Positions 1 to 5,126 are shown, counted from the first letter of the stretch. The stretch is DNA of 10,404 nucleotides from an uncultured Clostridia bacterium (GCA_937912045.1 CALDPI010000209.1:1-10404); one strand, 5' to 3'. Numbers and translations are program-made. The notes: generated by a model from the sequence alone, not told the origin.

Positions 1-180
1 TGGGCAACCTCTGCAACGGGTGCAGGCTGGGCGAGTGTCGTCTGCTCGGTCTGGTTTATAGGCGGCCTTACGATGCTGTGCATCGGCGTCGTTGGTGAAT
101 ATATCGGAAAAATATATATTGAAACAAAACAGCGTCCCACGTATATAATTGAAACGGTGCTTGACGATGAAGATGAATAA
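1..180 (+). CDS. GtrB/DPM1-like family 2 membrane glycosyltransferase, C-terminal fragment
   Basis: The frame is open from the left edge and ends at TAA 178-180, giving the last 59 residues of a larger protein. The visible part is a hydrophobic segment (GWASVVCSVWFIGGLTMLCIG) followed by VVGEYIGKIYIETKQRPTY. This is the typical C-terminus of polyprenyl-phosphate glycosyltransferases of the GtrB/ArnC/DPM1 type, in which the last membrane helix is followed by a GEYIG-K-Y-E-K-RP motif. Such enzymes move a sugar from a nucleotide sugar to undecaprenyl phosphate on the inner face of the membrane. The next gene is GtrA-like and overlaps it, which is the standard pairing of transferase and flippase. 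The catalytic GT-A domain lies outside the window, so the donor sugar is unknown. Confidence 0.85.
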   Translation, partial: WATSATGAGWASVVCSVWFIGGLTMLCIGVVGEYIGKIYIETKQRPTYIIETVLDDEDE

Positions 181-574
181 AATTTTCGATAAATCGTTTC
201 TGCTTTTTTTGCTCGTCGGCGGAATAAATACCCTGATTTCAGCGGTGCTTATGTTTCTGCTTGAAAAGACAGGCTATTGGGTGTCAACCGTTGTTGCATA
301 TGCGGTCGGTGCGGCCGTCAGCTTTTTTCTAAATAAAAGAATCACCTTTAAAAGTGAGGAAAACACAGCAAAGGCTGCCGGTAAATTTATAATAAACGTG
401 GCGATTTGCTATATCGTCGCTTACTCTCTTGCACAGCCGCTTGCGGCCCTTGTGCTGTCTGCCACTGCTCTCTCGCCCCTTTGGATAGAGCGCATTGCCA
501 AGCTGTTTGGAATGGGACTTTACACCCTTATAAACTATTTTGGCCAAAGGTTTTTTGCCTTTCGCAAAAAATAA
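167..574 (+). CDS. GtrA-like polyprenyl-phosphate-sugar flippase family protein
   Basis: A protein of 135 residues, the usual GtrA size (PF04138), with four predicted membrane helices at about residues 10-32, 38-56, 70-95 and 107-127. Family signatures are visible: LFLLVGGINT near the start, SFFLNKRITF after helix 2, and NYFGQRFFAF at the end. GtrA proteins are thought to flip undecaprenyl-phosphate-linked sugars made by the GtrB-type partner across the membrane for glycosylation of surface polymers such as O-antigen or teichoic acid. The gene overlaps the upstream transferase by 14 bases, so translation is probably coupled. The start is uncertain: ATG 167 and ATG 173 are both possible and neither has a strong ribosome binding site. 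A TTG at 149 would extend it by six residues. A terminator follows directly after the stop. Confidence 0.88.
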   Translation: MKMNKIFDKSFLLFLLVGGINTLISAVLMFLLEKTGYWVSTVVAYAVGAAVSFFLNKRITFKSEENTAKAAGKFIINVAICYIVAYSLAQPLAALVLSATALSPLWIERIAKLFGMGLYTLINYFGQRFFAFRKK

Positions 575-600
575 AAACACCGCCGAGGCGGTGTTTTTTT
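573..600. terminator. Bidirectional intrinsic terminator between gtrA-like gene and XRE gene
   Basis: The core CACCGCCGAGGCGGTG (578-593) forms a strong GC stem, flanked by an A-run on the left and a T-run of seven or more on the right. It therefore works for the plus-strand gtrA unit and the minus-strand XRE gene, whose stop codon (599-601) touches it. The same 16-base core recurs at 2064-2079. Confidence 0.9.
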
Positions 601-799
601 AATCCTTTACATATTCCGCTATGTCACACAAGCCACAGGAAAGAGCTTCACAAAGCTTATTGAGTGTTTTGGTTTCGATGTTTTCGTTTGCTCTCAGTCG
701 TCTGACGGTTTTGCTATCAATTCCACACTTTTCCCGTAATTGATAGGTGCTAATACTTTTTTCTTCCATGGTTTTCCAAAGCTTATCAAATACAATCAT
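599..799 (-). CDS. Small XRE/Cro-CI-type HTH transcriptional regulator (cassette 1)
   Basis: A 66-residue protein that is little more than one helix-turn-helix domain. Residues 18-40 (STYQLREKCGIDSKTVRRLR) carry the HTH of the Cro/CI type (HTH_26-like), followed by ETKTLNKLCEALSC, the conserved fourth helix. No ligand or multimerisation domain is present. The ATG at 799 has an AGGGGG ribosome binding site about seven bases upstream. That site lies in the divergent spacer and overlaps the -35 region of the opposing promoter, so occupancy there could influence both genes. The likely role is a repressor of itself and of the divergent small gene at 888. I see only a weak minus-strand promoter for it. 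The DNA-binding call is secure; the target is inference. Confidence 0.85.
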   Translation of the reverse strand: MIVFDKLWKTMEEKSISTYQLREKCGIDSKTVRRLRANENIETKTLNKLCEALSCGLCDIAEYVKD

Positions 800-805
800 T
801 TGACT

Positions 806-867
806 ACCCCCTTGACACCATTTATTATGGGGGTTATAATCTTATTTATTAAGGGGATATAGTCCCC
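806..867. promoter_or_regulatory. Operator-like repeat cluster in divergent spacer of cassette 1
   Basis: Several G/C-run half-sites surround the plus-strand promoter. ACCCCC (806-811) and GGGGGT (829-834) form an inverted repeat enclosing the -35 box. GGGGA (853-857) and TCCCC (863-867) form a second palindrome near the expected transcription start. TTTATTATGGGGGT (821-834) and TTTATTAAGGGGAT (845-858) are direct repeats matching at 12 of 14 positions. The spacing suits cooperative binding by the adjacent XRE protein, but binding is inferred. Confidence 0.55.
812..840 (+). promoter_or_regulatory. Perfect consensus SigA promoter for the small gene at 888
   Basis: TTGACA at 812-817 and TATAAT at 835-840 are separated by exactly 17 bases. 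Both boxes match the consensus at every position, so the promoter should be very strong unless repressed, in keeping with the operator-like repeats over it. Confidence 0.85.
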
Positions 868-887
868 ACATAGTGCAGGAGGGCTTT

Positions 888-1079
888 ATGTTAAACAGAG
901 ACCATTCGGTTCGTGGTTATATAGAAAGATGCTCCACAGAAGAAATAAAACAAGTATTAATGGATAAGGGGAAAAAATATGATGCTGCTGTTTTGCATAC
1001 AGCAAGATGTGTTTTGTTAAAACGAAAAAAGTTGAGCTTGCGACGATGCCGAATAAAAAACATAAATAAAAAGAATTAA
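888..1079 (+). CDS. Small basic hypothetical protein (cassette 1)
   Basis: A 63-residue protein that I do not recognise. I chose ATG 888 over the upstream GTG 873 because an AGGAGGG ribosome binding site (877-883) sits five bases before it and would lie inside the longer reading. The first half (RGYIERCSTEEIKQVLMDKG) looks helical. The second half is strongly basic, with KRKKLSLRRCR and a Lys/Asn-rich tail. No signal peptide or membrane helix is seen. A perfect promoter, a good ribosome binding site and an immediate terminator make it a convincing gene despite its size. Its pairing with a divergent XRE gene suggests an effector, antirepressor, toxin or accessory DNA/RNA-binding peptide, but nothing in the sequence decides between these. 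Confidence 0.72.
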   Translation: MLNRDHSVRGYIERCSTEEIKQVLMDKGKKYDAAVLHTARCVLLKRKKLSLRRCRIKNINKKN

Positions 1080-1107
1080 CACCGACAGAGTACTGTCGGT
1101 GTTTTTT
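1078..1107 (+). terminator. Intrinsic terminator of the small gene at 888
   Basis: The perfect 11-base stem AACACCGACAG / CTGTCGGTGTT (1078-1088 with 1093-1103), with loop AGTA, runs into six T residues. It begins inside the stop codon of the small gene. Confidence 0.92.
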
Positions 1108-1120
1108 ATTTGTATAACGA

Positions 1121-1145
1121 AAACCACGCGATAGTCGCGTGGTTT
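1121..1145. repeat. Perfect 11-bp hairpin with 3-base loop
   Basis: AAACCACGCGA (1121-1131) and TCGCGTGGTTT (1135-1145) pair perfectly around TAG. It lies about 14 bases after the previous terminator. It lacks a proper T-tract on either strand, so it is at best a weak backup terminator. Otherwise it could be a remnant of a mobile or REP-like palindrome. Confidence 0.7.
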
Positions 1146-1208
1146 AATAAAGGCTGTTGCCGATAAACAGAAAACAAATAATAAATTGTGGTAGGATGCT
1201 TTTGTGTC

Positions 1209-1363
1209 AAAGGCTCCATCCGGGAGGGAGCTGGCGCCGAAGGCGACTGAGGGAGAAGGCGAAAACTCAACCGAGCAGTTGCAGTAAGGCGAGAGAAAAA
1301 AGTTTAAGTTTCGCAGGCTCCTTCCACCGCAAGCGGTCCCCCTTCCTCCCGGAGGAAGGCTTT
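1209..1363. mobile_element. MITE-like palindromic repeat element, about 155 bp, non-coding
   Basis: The left end AAAGGCTCCATCCGGGAGG (1209-1227) is an imperfect inverted repeat of the right end, with CCTCCCGGAGGAAGGCTTT at 1345-1363. In reverse complement the ends share AAAG, then TCCGGGAGG exactly, with 7 of the first 10 positions matching. Smaller hairpins lie inside: CGCCGAAGGCG near 1233-1243, ACCGCAAGCGGT near 1326-1337, and CCTTCCTCC/GGAGGAAGG at 1341-1359. The left portion (GGGAGGGAGCTGGCGCCGAAGGCGACTGAGGGAG, 1222-1255) resembles a short repeat family that I recall from gut Clostridia genomes. That recollection was not searched. The open frame across it has no ribosome binding site and is not a gene. 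Confidence 0.6.
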
Positions 1364-1456
1364 TTGTTCAACCCGTTTACAGGTGGCAGGTAACATTTGC
1401 GTGGCTGGCAGGCCAACAAAAAGCGCACTTGTGCGCCGCCAGTATCGTTTAGGGCT
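1364..1456. repeat. Non-coding spacer with a short GCGCAC/GTGCGC hairpin
   Basis: No gene is visible here. The main structure is GCGCAC TT GTGCGC at 1423-1436, a six-base stem with a two-base loop that is followed by CGCC. Together with the elements on either side, the stretch from 1108 to 1498 holds only repeats and hairpins. Confidence 0.5.
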
Positions 1457-1521
1457 ATGTCCGAAAATGAAATACCACCCCGTTATACGGGGGATATTTC
1501 ATTTGTTTATTTCCGGGACAT
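1457..1521. repeat. Long nested inverted repeat overlapping the 3' end of the second XRE gene
   Basis: The inner stem pairs AAATGAAATA (1465-1474) with TATTTCATTT (1495-1504), followed by CCCCG/CGGGG around TTATA. The outer arms ATGTCC (1457-1462) and GGACAT (1516-1521) also pair, and the adjoining GAAA and TTTCC extend them. The right arm contains the stop codon and last codons of the minus-strand XRE gene. It may serve as that gene's terminator, although a T-run after the stem is poor on the minus strand. Confidence 0.65.
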
Positions 1522-1711
1522 CAGTTCGACATAAAATGTAATCAATACTAACATTGTAAAAATCAGCTAATCTTATCAATGTGTCAGTAGGAGGCACACG
1601 CTCACCATTTTCAAATTTTGAAAGCAGGGCTTGCTCAATGCCTGTCTTCATCTGTAGAGCAATTTGAGTGTACCCCGCCTGTTTTCTAAGTGTTTTCAAA
1701 TTATTTTTCAT
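1499..1711 (-). CDS. Small XRE/Cro-CI-type HTH transcriptional regulator (cassette 2)
   Basis: A 70-residue single-domain repressor-like protein of the HTH_3 family. It opens with LKTLRKQAGYTQIALQMKTG, the first helices of the HTH. This is followed by LLSKFENGERVPPTDTLIRLADFYNVSIDYILCRTD, a near-canonical Cro/CI signature in which SKFENGERVPP is the recognition-helix end and turn, and LADFYNVSIDYIL is the closing helix. The start at 1711 has GGGGTGA upstream at a normal distance. The final residues (DVPEINK) and the stop are encoded by the arm of a long inverted repeat. It is divergent from the small gene at 1826 and probably represses it through TGAC-containing repeats in the spacer. It is not closely similar to the XRE protein at 599, so the two cassettes are not a simple duplication. 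Confidence 0.9.
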   Translation of the reverse strand: MKNNLKTLRKQAGYTQIALQMKTGIEQALLSKFENGERVPPTDTLIRLADFYNVSIDYILCRTDVPEINK

Positions 1712-1723
1712 TTGCTCACCCCA

Positions 1724-1773
1724 ATGACATTATGACATAAGGCGCGCTTGACAAATATGACGTATTGTCATAT
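1724..1773. promoter_or_regulatory. TGAC-type operator repeats in divergent spacer of cassette 2
   Basis: Two direct copies of ATGACAT lie at 1724-1730 and 1732-1738, next to the start of the XRE gene. The palindrome ATATGAC GTATT GTCATAT (1755-1773) fills the promoter spacer and reaches into the -10 box. These shared half-sites are the likely binding sites of the adjacent XRE protein. Confidence 0.6.
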
Positions 1774-1776
1774 AAT
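1748..1776 (+). promoter_or_regulatory. Perfect consensus SigA promoter for the small gene at 1826
   Basis: TTGACA (1748-1753) and TATAAT (1771-1776) are 17 bases apart, as in cassette 1. The spacer is itself palindromic, so repressor binding would block RNA polymerase. Confidence 0.85.
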
Positions 1777-1825
1777 AGTATGAGCAAAACTGACAACTTT
1801 TATCGACACGGTAAGGAGAATAAAT

Positions 1826-2026
1826 ATGAACAAAAAAACAGCAATTATTGTTATATTGCTCTGTGTAATTGGCCTGTGTTCGTCAATGTGTGACTTTCCA
1901 GACTGGATTTTGGGAGAAGACGGGAAATGCGATTATTGCGGTGAAAAGGCAGGACATGAAGAAGGAACAAAAGAGTATTGCGGTCCTTGTTTTCATGAAT
2001 ATGGAGATGGAAACATTTGGAATTGA
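1826..2026 (+). CDS. Small exported or membrane-anchored protein with CxxC-CxxC metal-site motif (cassette 2)
   Basis: A 66-residue protein that I cannot name. ATG 1826 has an AAGGAGA ribosome binding site eight bases upstream. Residues 5-20 (TAIIVILLCVIGLCSS) form a hydrophobic stretch after MNKK, either a signal peptide or a single N-terminal membrane anchor. C18 or C22 might be a lipidation site, but no clean lipobox is seen. The remainder is acidic and holds C35-x2-C38 and C52-x2-C55 (KCDYCGEKAG... and ...EYCGPCFHEYG) with H44 and H57 nearby. This pattern is typical of a small zinc ribbon. A zinc-binding domain on the outside of a membrane would be unusual. The gene has a consensus promoter under probable XRE control and a strong terminator. 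Confidence 0.75.
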   Translation: MNKKTAIIVILLCVIGLCSSMCDFPDWILGEDGKCDYCGEKAGHEEGTKEYCGPCFHEYGDGNIWN

Positions 2027-2056
2027 AAGATACCTGAAAAAACAGAAAAGTTAAAG

Positions 2057-2086
2057 CAAAAAACACCGCCGAGGCGGTGTTTTTTA
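2057..2086. terminator. Bidirectional terminator between small gene and GH39-like gene
   Basis: The core CACCGCCGAGGCGGTG (2064-2079) has A-runs before it and T-runs after it and serves both convergent genes. The core and flanking A/T runs are nearly identical to the terminator at 573-600. Confidence 0.92.
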
Positions 2087-2089
2087 AAT

Positions 2090-3427
2090 TTATCTTATCT
2101 CAATAAAAATGAGCGAATATTTTGGCAACGTCAGGGTGATTTCGGCGTTATCACATACTGTGAAACTTTCGCGCTCGTCAAGGTTGCCCTGCTCGTCAAT
2201 ATGTAAAATGTGTGCGGTGTCGCCCACGATATTTTCTAAACAGAGCGTGACCTTTTCGGCACTGTCGCTATAGTTTGAAATCAGCACCGCACTCTCGTTT
2301 TCCGAAAATGCGGCGGTGCCGTAAACGGTGCCATCAGTTTCTACCTTTGCGGCAGAGCCCAAGGTGTACATTTTGCCAAACGCGACAAAGGGATACCAAG
2401 AAGGAGATACTGTGTGGTCGTTCTGGTCTAAAAGACCATTATAACCTGCCGTGTAGGAGAAGCAATAATAGTGCGCCATGTCGACATAAGGTGTGTTTTG
2501 TAAAGATGACAGCACAGCACCGTTGAACGAGGCGCCAACAAGCGTATGCTTGTCCAGAAAACCGCCGCCCTCAGGGCCGTAGTTCCACTCGTTTAAGTGG
2601 CTTTCGGTTTCGGTAAAACCATATTTGTCCAAGGTTTCTCTTGCAAATTTTCCGTGGGCGATTAGTTCTTCTACACTGTCGCCATAGATATGCCACGAAA
2701 AGAAATCAAGCGGACATCCTTCGCGTTTTACCATATCAAGAAAATCGGTAAAATACGGTACGAACGCGTAATAAGAATCGGGCATATTGTCACGCGTTAT
2801 GGTATAAAAACCGCAACTGCCGTAGCCGCCGAATTTGAGTTCGGGGAAACGTGCTTTTAAGTGCGTGGTTGAAACCTTGTAAAGCTCAAAAAATTCTTCC
2901 TTGGTGCCGCCCCACATAGAACTGCCGACATCGGTTACCGGGTTTTCAGGCTCGTTCCAGATTTCCCAGTATTTAAGGTCGTAATGATAGCCGTTTGCCC
3001 AACCCTCGTTATAATGCATTATGATATGCTCGCAGATACGCGCCCACTTTGCATAATCTGCAGGCGGTGCAGTGCGGTATTTTTTAGAGCCCCACTCAAT
3101 AGTAATGCCAAGACGGTAGTATGCCTCGCACCCTGTTTTCTGTACGGCGGTTATATATTCATCGGTGTAGTAGAAATCGTAGTTTTCGGGGTCGTTTTCA
3201 TCTGCATTAAAATCGCGGAAAATGTTAGGAACATCAACAAAGTAACTACCACCGTATGAGCCACAGCAGTCGTGCAGACGGCAATAGGGGATAGCGCCCT
3301 CTGTAAAAAATTTTTCAATATGCTTTTGTTCGCCATTCAGCGACTTTACATAAGGCGCACAACACATACTGTGCACGGGCTTGATTTTGCCTGCGCAGCT
3401 TGAAAAATCAACCTTAATTTTATTCAT
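2090..3427 (-). CDS. GH39-like glycoside hydrolase, probable beta-xylosidase-type retaining enzyme
   Basis: A protein of 445 residues when started at ATG 3427, which has GAGGTG upstream. A longer reading would include the promoter. The central barrel shows clan GH-A motifs. YWEIWNEPEN has the expected acid/base E159 after N158. HLNEWNYGPEGGG carries the expected nucleophile E280, preceded by FSWHIYGDS. The order and sequence fit family GH39 (PF01229), whose members include beta-xylosidases and alpha-iduronidases. A C-terminal beta domain follows from about residue 330 (VLISNYS...). No signal peptide is present, so it probably acts in the cytosol on imported oligosaccharides or glycosides. It has its own promoter and is separated by a terminator from the operon upstream. 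The exact substrate is not determined, and a related GH-A family is possible. Confidence 0.82.
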   Translation of the reverse strand: MNKIKVDFSSCAGKIKPVHSMCCAPYVKSLNGEQKHIEKFFTEGAIPYCRLHDCCGSYGGSYFVDVPNIFRDFNADENDPENYDFYYTDEYITAVQKTGCEAYYRLGITIEWGSKKYRTAPPADYAKWARICEHIIMHYNEGWANGYHYDLKYWEIWNEPENPVTDVGSSMWGGTKEEFFELYKVSTTHLKARFPELKFGGYGSCGFYTITRDNMPDSYYAFVPYFTDFLDMVKREGCPLDFFSWHIYGDSVEELIAHGKFARETLDKYGFTETESHLNEWNYGPEGGGFLDKHTLVGASFNGAVLSSLQNTPYVDMAHYYCFSYTAGYNGLLDQNDHTVSPSWYPFVAFGKMYTLGSAAKVETDGTVYGTAAFSENESAVLISNYSDSAEKVTLCLENIVGDTAHILHIDEQGNLDERESFTVCDNAEITLTLPKYSLIFIEIR

Positions 3428-3455
3428 AACAACACCTCGGTTATTTGTTGTTTTC

Positions 3456-3483
3456 ATTATAACAATTCTTTTTACATTTGCAA
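3456..3483 (-). promoter_or_regulatory. Promoter of the GH39-like gene
   Basis: Read on the minus strand, TTGCAA (3478-3483) precedes a perfect TATAAT (3456-3461) by 16 bases. It lies just after the terminator of the upstream operon and about 29 bases before the GH39 start codon. Confidence 0.7.
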
Positions 3484-3510
3484 GAGGGAAAAACACGAAA
3501 CTGTTTCGAA

Positions 3511-3540
3511 AAAACAACCGCCCTTTAGGACGGTTGTTTT
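3511..3540 (-). terminator. Terminator of the AraC-ASRT operon
   Basis: The stem ACAACCG/CGGTTGT continues with CC/GG around a TAAA loop and ends in six T residues on the minus strand. One internal position is a G-U pair in minus-strand RNA but a C-A mismatch in plus-strand RNA. This indicates a function for minus-strand transcripts, directly after the ASRT-like gene. Confidence 0.88.
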
Positions 3541-3543
3541 AAT

Positions 3544-3912
3544 TTAGAACGAATATCCTTCAACGCTGTAATAAGCCATATTTGGCTGTCTTACGTCCAG
3601 ACGTCCAAAGCAGGCACAGACGGGAACGCTGCTTCTAACCCAGACGGTGTACTGCACTGCTTCGCCAAGCATAAGCTTGCGCTCGCCCAGGGGCTTGTCG
3701 AGGCGCACGCAGGTCATACGCTCACCCTCAACGGTGAGAAAGATTTTATCTTCGGGCGCCTTGTCCTCAAAAATGAACGAAAGCTCAATTTTCGCCGCCT
3801 TTTTGCCGAGGTTTGTAATCATCAGCGCTTCGTGTCCCTCAAATTCGGGGTTGTCGCCGTGGGGAGGCAGATAACCGTCACAAAATACCCAGTTTTTCTT
3901 ACCCTTTGCCAT
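3544..3912 (-). CDS. Anabaena sensory rhodopsin transducer (ASRT) superfamily protein
   Basis: A 122-residue soluble protein, close to the length of Anabaena ASRT (PF07100). The N-terminal GKKNW...DGYLPPHGDNPE parallels the ASRT signature GKTxWxIPEGYIPPWSHGPEP. The later HEALMITNLG and the C-terminal GRLDVRQPNMAYYS (RLD-RQ at 104-109) also match. The fold in the family is an all-beta tetramer. The Anabaena protein is a partner of sensory rhodopsin, but homologues are widespread in bacteria without rhodopsins and have been proposed to bind small molecules, with links to carbohydrate metabolism. Here it is the last gene of the operon, starting two bases after the M24 gene, with GGAGGT overlapping that gene's last codons. 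It may sense, carry or stabilise an intermediate of this pathway. That role is inference. Confidence 0.88.
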   Translation of the reverse strand: MAKGKKNWVFCDGYLPPHGDNPEFEGHEALMITNLGKKAAKIELSFIFEDKAPEDKIFLTVEGERMTCVRLDKPLGERKLMLGEAVQYTVWVRSSVPVCACFGRLDVRQPNMAYYSVEGYSF

Positions 3913-3914
3913 TT

Positions 3915-5114
3915 TTATTTACCTCCGAAAATGCGCGGAATAGCGGCATCGTTATAGGTCGTCATACGCTTCGCGCCGTCCTTTGTTATCAAATAGCAGT
4001 CCTCAATTCTGAACGAGCCCCATTCCATTCCCTTGAAATAAGCGTCGATGCAGATTGCCATATTTTCTTCGATAACGCGCTTGTTGTCAACGGTGAAGGT
4101 GGGCGCCTCACATTCGAGCATACCTGTGCTGTGCAGGCTGCCGTACGGACAGTAATCTATGTAGCCGTATTTGGTAAGATACTCTGTATACGCGTTCAGA
4201 ACAACGTCACAGGGGGTACCTGCTGTCATCTTAGCCGAGGCATAGTTGAGAGCATCATAGGCGCACATAACTGCATCCTTGATTTTCTGCGAAATCTCAC
4301 CCAGCCCGAGCGGACTGCAGATAATGCCGTTGTATCCCTCATAGGACACGCCTGCGGCGAGGTTTAAAATTTCGCTTTCCTTTATCTCTCTAAGAGTGTT
4401 GCGACACATACTGATATAAGAGTTCTTTTCGCCCGTTGCCACCATCGGCGCAAAGGACTGAACGTAGCTTTCGGCGCCAAGGCTCATCATTTCGGCCTCG
4501 AACATACCCTCAATGTGACGCTCTGTCATACCAACGCTGATTTTCGGCACAACAGCCTCAAAGGTTTTTGACACCATTTCCCAGTTGGTTTTAAGAATTT
4601 CAATTTCCGCGTCGCTCTTGCGGATTCTCTGCTCGTAGTGAACGTCATCAAAATCGACAATCTCTGCATTCGGGAATGCGGCGCGGAGCTTATCCATTAT
4701 AATAGCGGGGAAGATAAGACGTCCGATAAAGCCAATGCGCTTAGCGTTCGGGTTTTTAGCCTTTACCTCTGCAAAGAGCTCCGAAAAATCAAGCTGTCCC
4801 TCGGTGTCGTATTCAAAGCCGCTGACCTCGCCGATTTCGGGCAGGATGGCGATTTTTGAATCGGGCAGTTTGTTTTGCACAAGACAGTAGTCGTACGACG
4901 CCTGACCACTGCAAACCGTAACCCCGTCATTAAGGGGGATTATGATGGCAGAGCTTTCATTAACGGGTGCAAAACCGCAATAATAGCGCACAATGCCAAT
5001 TTCCAAAAGGTTGGAAAAGCCAATAACGATGTCAATGTTTTGCTTTTCCATCTCCTTGCGAAGAGCATTTACTCTTGCGGTATATTCCGCAGCAGGAATA
5101 GTCGGGTAGTTCAT
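3915..5114 (-). CDS. Creatinase/M24-fold (Xaa-Pro peptidase family) protein lacking canonical metal ligands
   Basis: A protein of 399 residues with a creatinase N-terminal domain (about 1-160) and a C-terminal pita-bread M24 domain (about 168-390), the two-domain layout of prolidases, Xaa-Pro aminopeptidases and creatinase. Aligned by eye to E. coli PepP, the metal site is degraded. The two Asp ligands in DxGxxYxGYxxD are A253 and I264 here (AAGVSYEGYNGI). The His ligand is kept as H328 (GSLHSTG), the first Glu is D357 (AICIDAY), and the second Glu is kept as E371 (FRIEDCYLIT). The catalytic His before the first Asp is replaced by Ser near 235, and the later shuttle His by C335. A dinuclear metal peptidase is therefore unlikely. 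A metal-independent hydrolase like creatinase, or a non-catalytic binding protein, fits better. It sits in the operon 12 bases after the phosphotriesterase-like gene, with an AAGGAGA ribosome binding site. Confidence 0.85.
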   Translation of the reverse strand: MNYPTIPAAEYTARVNALRKEMEKQNIDIVIGFSNLLEIGIVRYYCGFAPVNESSAIIIPLNDGVTVCSGQASYDYCLVQNKLPDSKIAILPEIGEVSGFEYDTEGQLDFSELFAEVKAKNPNAKRIGFIGRLIFPAIIMDKLRAAFPNAEIVDFDDVHYEQRIRKSDAEIEILKTNWEMVSKTFEAVVPKISVGMTERHIEGMFEAEMMSLGAESYVQSFAPMVATGEKNSYISMCRNTLREIKESEILNLAAGVSYEGYNGIICSPLGLGEISQKIKDAVMCAYDALNYASAKMTAGTPCDVVLNAYTEYLTKYGYIDYCPYGSLHSTGMLECEAPTFTVDNKRVIEENMAICIDAYFKGMEWGSFRIEDCYLITKDGAKRMTTYNDAAIPRIFGGK

Positions 5115-5126
5115 ATAAATTTCTCC

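Noticed and set aside
599..1079. Calling cassette 1 a classical toxin-antitoxin pair
   Set aside because: The genes are divergent instead of co-transcribed, and the small protein matches no toxin family I know. The architecture alone does not justify the label.
1157..1393. Open frame of 78 codons over the repeat element
   Set aside because: It lies across the MITE-like element, has no ribosome binding site and a repeat-driven, Arg/Ser-rich composition. It is not a gene.
1108..1498. CRISPR array or small RNA gene
   Set aside because: The hairpins differ from each other and have no regular spacer unit. No promoter leading into a defined RNA was found.
1869..2054. Second plus-strand frame overlapping the small Cys-rich gene
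   Set aside because: It lacks a ribosome binding site and is fully inside a better supported frame with AAGGAGA and a consensus promoter.
3544..3912. A light-sensing role for the ASRT-like protein
   Set aside because: No rhodopsin or signalling gene is in the window, and most members of this superfamily occur without rhodopsins.
3906..4367. Plus-strand frame of 153 codons opposite the M24 gene
   Set aside because: It is antisense to a well supported gene whose codon structure and family motifs explain the region.
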